From Trametes villosa (lineage: Eukaryota > Basidiomycota > Agaricomycetes > Polyporales > Polyporaceae): a DNA stretch of 64,000 bases. How positions within the stretch are numbered: position 1 is the stretch's first letter; each line of letters begins with the position of its first letter. Positions 55,420 through 64,000 of this stretch are shown here, in pieces. Location: contig PUDQ02000001.1 of NCBI GenBank assembly GCA_002964805.2, forward strand, positions 2,628,001 through 2,692,000, given 5' to 3'. The notes below the pieces were generated by a model. The model worked only from the letters and a program-made list of their open reading frames with translations, did not search any database and was not told the origin of the DNA. Both the position numbers and the translations under genes were made by a program.

Positions 55420-56572
55420 CTACAACACCCTCAGGGCCAGCACGGCGTCAGGCCCGAACGCCTCGGTCCGGACGTGCTGAAACGTCGGGAGCTGCCGCGC
55501 GCGGTATATAATCAGCGTCCGCCACTTATCTCGCTCTGCGGCATGGGCCAGGGGAGCACACGTACTGCGTCCGCGAGCAATTCAGCGCCGTATCCAACCC
55601 CCGCCGAACCCACGAGCGTCGGCGCGACGGTCACGACCAGCGCGTCGACGGTCTTCTTCGTGCTGCCGCCTGGTCCCGGAGTTTGGTGCGCGGCGGAGAG
55701 GAAGGACCGGATAACGCGCGCGCCGCCCTCGACCATGAGGGAGCGTATGCCCAGTTGGTGCAGTGCGGTAAGCAGGTCCGGAATTGCGATCACGCCTAGA
55801 ACGTGCAGACGCCTTCAGAAACTCACTGCGGGGCGAAGTTAAGGCCGGGGGCTCACCAGAGGTTACTTCGACATCAACTTCGACTATGTGCGCGCCCGCA
55901 TCCCGTAACGCTGCTGCTCTTGACGCAAACGCCTCCGTGCTTACGAGGTCGTTTGATGCTGTTCGAGGCGCACAGGCCACCCACGGGCGTCGACCTCGCC
56001 CAGCCTTGTAGTTCTGAAGGAGTTTGCATTCGGGAGAAAGGCGCAGGTGCGTGTCGAGAATGATTGGCCTGGGCAGGCGGTAGGCGTGAGGGAATCCGTC
56101 GGGTAGCGGTGGAAGATGGCGGGCTGCCAGTCATCTCATGAGGTATCTGCAACAGAATATACCATTCAAGCTGAACACATTCGCACTCACTGTTGAGCTG
56201 GGGGTTGTCGTTCAACGCAGTGCCGATCCCAATCAAGATTCCGTCGTGCAGGGTGCGCATCCTGTCTTACCGTCGCTCCTTGATTGTTTGCAGAGATATT
56301 CGTAGGGCTCACCAGTGCGTCATGACCATGCTCTCCTTGCCGCTGAGGATGAGCTGCTTGCCACCCGCCCCCGCGATCTTCGCATCGAGCGACTGGGCAA
56401 ATGTGAGCGTTACGTAGGGCTTGGTGTCGTCATCCGTTCGCGGAGTAGCGAGCGATGCCTCGCGTGAACTGTCGAAGACGGATGGATGGTTCTGTTCAGC
56501 CGCAGATAGCTCGTAGAGGTCGAGAAGGAATGAGGGCGGCTGGGGGAGAGATTGGTTGGCGGGTTTCGACAT
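55420..56572 (-). CDS. RIB7: 2,5-diamino-6-ribosylamino-4(3H)-pyrimidinone 5'-phosphate reductase, riboflavin pathway
   Basis: NADPH-dependent reductase, second committed step of fungal riboflavin synthesis. Seen: ATG 56572 (MSKPANQSLPQPPSFLLDLY), PYVTLTFAQSLDAKIAGAGG, LILSGKESMVMTHW joined to MRTLHDGILIGIGTALNDNP (substrate/NADPH-binding core of the RibD-C fold), a middle exon with LPRPIILD-type sequence and LLQNYKAGRGRRPWVACAPR, then IRSLMVEGGARVIRSFL (GGA loop), DALVVTVAPTLVGSAGVGYG, and the last exon LPTFQHVRTEAFGPDAVLAL, stop 55420-55422. Order and length (about 290 residues) match fungal Rib7. Four or five exons. Confidence 0.9.
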
Positions 56573-57433
56573 CTCTGTCTTCCTCGAATACGCGACTACT
56601 TCTGGCCACTGGAGGAGCGGTCAGCAACTCAGAAGTATACGGTGCTGAACCTACAAGGATTGCGCGTGCAATCAGCTAAATGTGCACCCAGCGCACCGTT
56701 AAGCCCTTCCAGTAGATCGCTTCATGTATCTCGCTAGAGCAGAGACTAGTCCTACCTTTGAGGATGGTACGAGCTTCTCCACTTACAGACTTCACCAAAG
56801 CATCGTTCCATGACACATGCCGTACCTTCCGTCACTTATACCGCATGCGGCATAATACGCACCCTCTCGTCACCGCACCGCCATACCCTTCACAGCCGTA
56901 ACACAATTACATCGCACGTTATTGGCCCGAGCGAGCTTGTGCGTCGGTGTAGAGAAAGTGCAGATAGTTGTGAGAACACGGCAGAGCCATGCCGGTCGTC
57001 GAGTCGCTTCAAGGCCATTCCAGAGGAGTGGATGGCCTGCCACGCCGTCGTCCTTCTCGCATTCAATGAGCGGGAAACGCTACTTGCCTTCTCTGCGCCG
57101 TGTGTCCCTTTTCGAGCGTCGTCCTCGAGACCGCCTCCAAGCAACAAGAGACAGCAATAGCAGCTAGCAGTCGGTCGACAAGAGCGAACTGAGCGCGCCT
57201 CCAGCTCGCGCAACTTGGCCGGACATACGCGTCACGTGCACGCGGCCCGCGATGGACGATCGCATTTTGGCGGAGCTGAGGCGTCTGACCCTTTTGCCTC
57301 AGAAGCTTGCTCAGCTGCGCAGTGCGGGGTCGCTCGCCTTCTTGTTGCCTTCTTGCTCTACGGATCTTAGTCTCGACTCTCACTAGACTCTCACTACGCA
57401 ACCCCGCCAGTCCGCGAGCGTTGCACGCGCACG
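56573..57433. other. Divergent upstream region of rib7 and the aminopeptidase gene
   Basis: About 860 nt; no additional gene recognised; minus-strand frames here are shadows. C/T-rich just before the plus-strand start. Confidence 0.45.
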
Positions 57434-59214
<1,781 letters not shown>

Positions 59215-59607
59215 GCTGGCGTGGTCGGAGCTCGCAGGCGGAGGGTCATAGGACGGTCAGACGACTGCGGCGGACTGCCGTTTTGCTGAGATCGTGTTGT
59301 TGTACCGGGAGCTGGAAGGACAGTTTACCCTTGTACGGTGACGTCGCGTGCGCATCCTGGGACGGCCCTGCCGCGGCAGAACATCGGGCAAGTCCTCGAT
59401 CACCCATGTGATTCCCTTTTGCGGTGTGTGGGGCAGAGTCCAGCACAACAGGCGCCCGCTGTACTGCCGCGAGAGCGTTCTCCCTTTGTCGTCCTCTCCC
59501 TCCCCCGCCAATTGCCTCCTCGCTCTTAATCATCTCTTCCTGTGCACCTCTCTCGCCTTGGCCTGAATATTCCTCTGGTTTTCCGCATCGTTTCCGCCTA
59601 TCTTGCC
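59215..59607. other. Intergenic region before the alpha/beta hydrolase
   Basis: 393 nt, C/T-rich in its last 150 nt; serves as 3' flank of the aminopeptidase gene and promoter of the next gene. Nothing else seen. Confidence 0.45.
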
Positions 59608-62214
59608 ATGCGCTGGTTTCTCTCAAGAGCCCCCGCGGATGCTGTTCAGCCTGTGGAGGAGCCGAAGCCTACCGTGCTCTCCAAGCTGCCGACACACACT
59701 ACAGCCCCACCAGAGGCCTTGAAGCACTTTGAGAATCCTGGAGTCCAGCCGCCATCCTCTAGAGCAGGCGATCCGAAGCTCAAGCAGGGTGAGAAGCAGC
59801 CGCTGAGGTTATGGCACTGGTGGAAGTTCGGAGCATTCGCCGCAGTCAAAGGTGAGTCTCCGTGTCAAACACCCTCTACGCTCGCGCCGCGAGAATAGCG
59901 TACGCCCTTCTTGTCACCCTGCCCTGTCCCTGTCCGTCGATCAAGCAGTCGGTAACGTCGTCCACAACTTTTGTTGATGATCCCCGCGAATGCGGGGTAA
60001 CGATCTCAGATTGGCTCGTCTCTATTCAGTCTTCTCCATGACGTCGATCTCGTACATTGCTTAACTTGCCGAGTCCTTGGCGGAACATTGCTCACACACC
60101 TCAACGCCTACAGCGACGACTCTCGCTGCGGACGCGCTTTCACATCACCTATGGGGCCCTCCTCGCAAGTCGTGGGGTATCGAGATGACCCTGCTCTCCA
60201 GCATGATGCGCGGAGTCAGTCGCTACTCTCACCTGACAGACATCGTACGTCCCTCGCACTCTCATCGCGCATTCTGAAGGCTTACGCGTCGCAGGACACT
60301 ATTCGGATGCTCATGAGCATCGGTGGTTTGGTACCCGTACCCTCCGACGCCCTCGTAACGCCGGTCACCTTCTCGGTCAGGAAGCGCCAACTTCGCGGCA
60401 TCCTGGAGAACTTCGACGCTGCCGAGGACGGTACCCGGGAGCTTTCTGCTGAGTGGGTCGTCGGCAAGAAGACGTGGCAGAGGCTACAAGCGGACTGGAA
60501 AGCGCGGAAAGAAGGGAAGATCAGTGGGAAGCCCAAGAGGAAAGAGCGTGTCATTCTGTACCTTCATGGCGGTACGTCGTGCACTCTTGCCCCATACGAC
60601 CTTCCACTCACAGCCCCTTGCAGGAGCATATTACATGTTCAGCGCTGCTACCCATAGGTTGATCACTATTCCTCTCGCGAAGTATCTGGATGCGCGACTA
60701 TTTGGTATGTCTACCCACCGTGCCAGGGCCCGCACCTACTAACCCGTATTCAGCCGTGGACTACCGGCTTGCGCCCGAAACCCGCTTCCCTGGTCCACTT
60801 CACGACGCTGTTTCTGCGTACTTCAGGCTCGTCGACGACCTTCACGTTCCGCCGGAGAACATTGTCGTCGCGGGAGACAGCGCTGGAGGTGGTCTCACAC
60901 TGGCCCTCTTGATGTACCTCCGCGACAATGACTACCCTCTCCCTGCCGGTGCCATCTGTTTATCACCGTGGGTCGGTAAGTACACAGTTCTCGCGATGCT
61001 TCACTACACCAGCTGACACCCCCATAACCATAGATCTCACCATGAGCTGCGAGTCCTGGGAGAGCAACGCTCAGTTCGACATCGTTCCCATGCCACAGCC
61101 CGGCGACCACCTCAACCCGATAGCCTGCTACCTCGGCGAGCACATGGAGAAGTACCTCACGCATCCTTACGCAAGCCCTCTATTCGGAGACTTCAAGGGA
61201 CTGCCACCAATACTCCTCCAAGCCGGCGAAGTGGAGGTCCTCCGGGACGAGATTACTCTCCTGGCTCACAAGGCGACCTTGGCAGGTGTCGAAGTGCGGC
61301 ATGAGCTATATGAAGATATGGTAGGTCGTCCGCGCTTGCAGCATACATTTACAGGCCCTCATCCCTCTTTGCAGGTCCATGTGTTCCAGTCTCTCCCATT
61401 CCTTGACGCCGCCAAGCACGCTTTCATATCATGCCACGATTTCGTGTGGACCTTTCTCCCTCAATACCAGAGCCGCACGCCGCAACCGCTCGACACCTCT
61501 GCCGAGAAGGGCCTCGAGGACGAAATAGACAACGACGCTGCGCGGGTCGTCCGCGGAGACGGCACAGAGACCGGTGCAGGCCGCGAAGCGATCTCCCAAT
61601 CACCCAAGAGCAAGCGCGATAGCGGCAGCTACCGCCGGAAGCGCCGCTCCGTCTCCCCAACGCCCACCCTCCAAGGCGACGACCCGAGCTGGGACTCGAA
61701 ATACCTCTCCTCGAGCAGCGACGACGAGGGCGACCTCTTCGAGGGCGGCGCGTTACGGCCGTCACGGTCATACACGCCCCCGCCCCAACCACACAGCCCC
61801 GTTGTCCGCCCGCCGCTCCCCAAACGGCCGTCCCTCGCCCGCCTGCGCTCGACGTTCTCCGCGATCGCCGATGCCGCGACCGTCTCCGCGTCGGACTCGA
61901 TCCACATCGAGCCCGTGCACACGCACTCGCCTGCCTCCGAGGACCCGCCGCCCCCACACCTGCCGCGCCGGCGGAGCCGCATGCCGTCGCTGAGCATGAC
62001 GTCGTCGACGGAGGCGCCGCCAGAGCCGACGATCCGCCGCTCGCTGTGCAGCCACCCGGACATCAGCTCGCTGTGCCAGCAGTGGCACACGAAGGGCCCT
62101 GCGAACCACACGACGACGTATAAGCCGGACGGCGCGGCGTCGCCACAGGCGAGCGTGGGGCGGCGGCATTCGCGGACGCTGTCGATGTCGGCGTATTCGG
62201 CGAGGCGGAGCTAG
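59608..62214 (+). CDS. Alpha/beta hydrolase-3 (lipase/esterase, HSL/steryl acetyl hydrolase-like) with Ser/Pro-rich tail
   Basis: Seen: ATG 59608 (MRWFLSRAPADAVQPVEEPK); N-terminal part LRLWHWWKFGAFAAVK and WGIEMTLLSSMMRGVSRYSH. The hydrolase core is ERVILYLHGG joined to AYYMFSAATHRLITIPLAKY (oxyanion-hole HGG), AVDYRLAPETRFPGPLHDAV, NIVVAGDSAGGGLTLALLMY (nucleophile Ser in GDSAGG), PPILLQAGEVEVLRDEITLL (Asp), and DM joined to VHVFQSLPF (His). After the core, about 250 residues (61460-62211) are disordered and rich in Ser, Pro, Arg, with clustered RRxS/RSxS sites, ending MSAYSARRS. Likely hydrolyses lipid or steryl esters (inference); the tail is unusual for the family. About eight exons. Confidence 0.87.
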
Positions 62215-62585
62215 TTGATGTGCTTTGTTGTCTTGCTGTCGCACTTCCCACCCCGCTGACCCATGTCGTTGTGTACTACATCGTTGTGTATCATACCTTG
62301 TACGCACATATTACTCGGACCACATGCATATAGGCTTCGGATGAATCCCCGAATGAATGTCTTGGACTATACCTGTTTTATAGTGGGCCCATGCCGCTCG
62401 CATACCTGGTAGTTCGGGCTCCCTCGCACCAGCACAGTAGGTCTCGGTAGTCTGTCATGGATAAAGTAGGATGTTCAATAATCTTCCCAGTCGGCTAGTA
62501 ATATACGTAGTCTGTCCAACCTGCCACGCCACACGCCCCAGTCTACGCAGGACGCCCCGGTAACGCAGAGGGTCCCGTGGAATCC
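62215..62585. other. Convergent 3' space
   Basis: 371 nt, A/T-richer, between the stops of the hydrolase (+) and Isc1 (-). Nothing recognised. Confidence 0.5.
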
Positions 62586-64000
62586 TCAGGACGAACGCGA
62601 GCTCTGACTGCGCCGCTGGTCCTGGAGCATGCCACGATACAGCTCGAGCTCCTCGATGATGTTCGTGAGTGCGTTCACCTCCCAGTTCCCGTACACGAAC
62701 CCAATGTAGAGCATCGTCGTCGCGAGCCACGCGAGCGCGACGGTCACGAGCACGAAGATCGGGCTCATCCACGAGCGCGGGAACCACGCCGAGCCGACGA
62801 CGATCGCGACGAGCAGCGCGATGCACACCGCGAACACGGTGAGCTGCGTGCGCGCGGTCGACTGCGCGTAGCGGTACCGGGAGGTGAGCGAGGTGAGGGT
62901 TTGCGTGATTGATTCGGGGGAGACGTCCTTCGTGCCGATGGGGTGTTGGGTAGTGGACACGGAGGATAGGGCGATGGATGGGTCCCGGGGAGATTGTGGT
63001 TGTGGGGGGACTGTCGCGTCCCCACCATCTATGGCAAACGTCGCTTCGAGCCCGAAGTGGTCTGAGAACGAGAAGGCGCAGCCGGGGACACGCTCGGTGA
63101 GCACCACGCGCGTGTCGACCGGGCGAAGGGCAGGCGCCCCAGGGGTAGTGGGCTGGCGGAAGAAGACGTAGTCGAGGCGCTTCCCCCGGAATTTACGCGC
63201 AAGGGGCTCGAGCGGCTTCCCCGCTGAGTACGAATTCAACGGCGAGTCCGCAGTGACGCCGTGAACCCGGATGGCGTCTTGTGGGGACGGTGGAGCCACT
63301 GCGAGCGGTTCAGGCGCGTTGGGGTGCGTGGCGGCCCAAGCGTCGGTGAGGCCGGCGTGGTCGCGGATGATGGACATAGGGAGCGAGTTGGGAACGCTGT
63401 TGAAATCGCCGGCGGCGATCACATAGCGGCCGAGTTGGGCGGACTGTCGTGCCAGCTTTGCGAACTCCCAAGCATTGACTAGACGGTGCGCCTTCTGGTA
63501 CTCGGGTCCTTCGTCACCGCCCTTCGCAAATAGCTATTGAATGACATATTGGTGAGCGGTGCACTTGAAGTGTTGGCAGAGGCAGGACGTACATGTGTGT
63601 TGTAGACCTGCACATGTCCAAGGACTGGGTGGGCGAACAGGATGCTAGCTGCAGCTTTGCCCACAAACCAGTCTCCAGCAGCGACATCAATGGGTGAACC
63701 GTTTAGGGAATAGGGATGGATGGTTGCTGCCAGGATTGGGAATCGAGAGAATATGACAAGGCCGGCACCCAGTGCTCCGCTGCGGACATTCACCAACTTC
63801 GGTTAGGCCAACTTACAGAACCACTTATTAGGGCAGCGTACCTATAGAAGAACTTGGAGTGCGGCAGCCGCTTCGACACAGCATCCCGGACATACTCATA
63901 GTCGGCAAAGACCCAAAGTTCCTGCAACGTGATGACGTCGTGGTCGGAGGCGGCTAGGGCGTTCGCTATGGCTGTAACGCGCTCCTTTCTGTGTTTTGAG
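62586..64000 (-). CDS. ISC1: Inositol phosphosphingolipid phospholipase C Isc1 (neutral sphingomyelinase type), partial
   Basis: The N-terminal part lies beyond the right edge of the window. Seen from the edge: ERVTAIANALAASDHDVITL then QELWVFADYEYVRDAVSKRL (catalytic Glu), KFFY joined to SGALGAGLVIFSRFPILAAT, AAASILFAHPVLGHVQVYNT then HVRP, AHRL..YVIAAGDFNSVPNSLPMSII (GDFN), GKRLDYVFF, and FSFSDHFGLEATFAI (SDH), which are the endonuclease/exonuclease/phosphatase fold motifs. Two C-terminal membrane segments follow (LTVFAVCIALLVAIVVGSAW; IFVLVTVALAWLATTMLYIG) and an end RSQSSRSS at 62586. The enzyme cleaves inositol phosphosphingolipids (or sphingomyelin) to ceramide at ER/mitochondrial membranes. 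Confidence 0.92.

Overview
This window looks like nuclear DNA from a filamentous basidiomycete (Agaricomycete-type) fungus. It is GC-rich. Almost every recognisable gene is cut by many short introns of about 50-100 nt with GT-AG (a few GC-AG) borders, and there is no operon logic. The proteins recognised are eukaryotic housekeeping families plus fungal accessory families. All exon joins below were made by eye from frame continuity and splice borders. No database search was run.

Layout. 0.4-1.7 kb (-): NIPSNAP mitochondrial protein. 2.0-3.9 kb (+): glycosyltransferase-like membrane protein. 4.3-6.8 kb (+): molybdenum-cofactor locus, MoaA/MOCS1A followed by MoaC/MOCS1B. 7.5-8.8 kb (-): GNAT acetyltransferase. 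10.8-12.8 kb (-): amidase-signature enzyme. 13.3-13.9 kb (-): thioredoxin-like (TXNDC17-type) protein. 15.6-17.6 kb (-): secreted Ser/Thr-rich protein. 18.3-21.6 kb (-): EF-hand aspartate/glutamate mitochondrial carrier. 22.0-23.8 kb (-): tRNA m1G37 methyltransferase Trm5. 24.4-26.0 kb (+): TatD-type hydrolase (Scn1-like). 26.4-27.5 kb (-): Golgi SNARE Gos1. 28.2-28.6 kb (+): 75-residue membrane protein.

29.4-40.7 kb (+) is the accessory core: four tandem paralogous FAD-dependent monooxygenases with shared intron positions. The fourth carries a 5'-truncated LINE retrotransposon (RNase H ORF, A-rich tail, 13-bp target-site duplication) inside an intron. After it come: 41.2-46.6 kb (-), an NBR1-like selective-autophagy receptor (PB1, six ZZ fingers, four-tryptophan domain, C-terminal Atg8-interacting motif); 46.9-47.7 kb (+), aminodeoxychorismate lyase-like; 48.2-49.5 kb (+), BTB/POZ protein; 50.4-53.8 kb (-), RhoGEF; 55.4-56.6 kb (-), riboflavin reductase Rib7; 57.4-59.2 kb (+), methionine aminopeptidase 2; 59.6-62.2 kb (+), alpha/beta hydrolase; and 62.6 kb to the window end (-), Isc1 sphingolipid phospholipase C, cut by the edge.

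The neighbours do not form one pathway. The most notable points are: the MOCS1 locus, where the MOCS1A stop codon lies inside a potential splice donor, so retention or splicing of one 91-nt intron switches between a free -GG C-terminus and an in-frame MOCS1A-MOCS1B fusion; the monooxygenase array with its intronic LINE; the NBR1-like receptor; and a small membrane protein whose start codon is cut off from the rest of the coding sequence by an intron.
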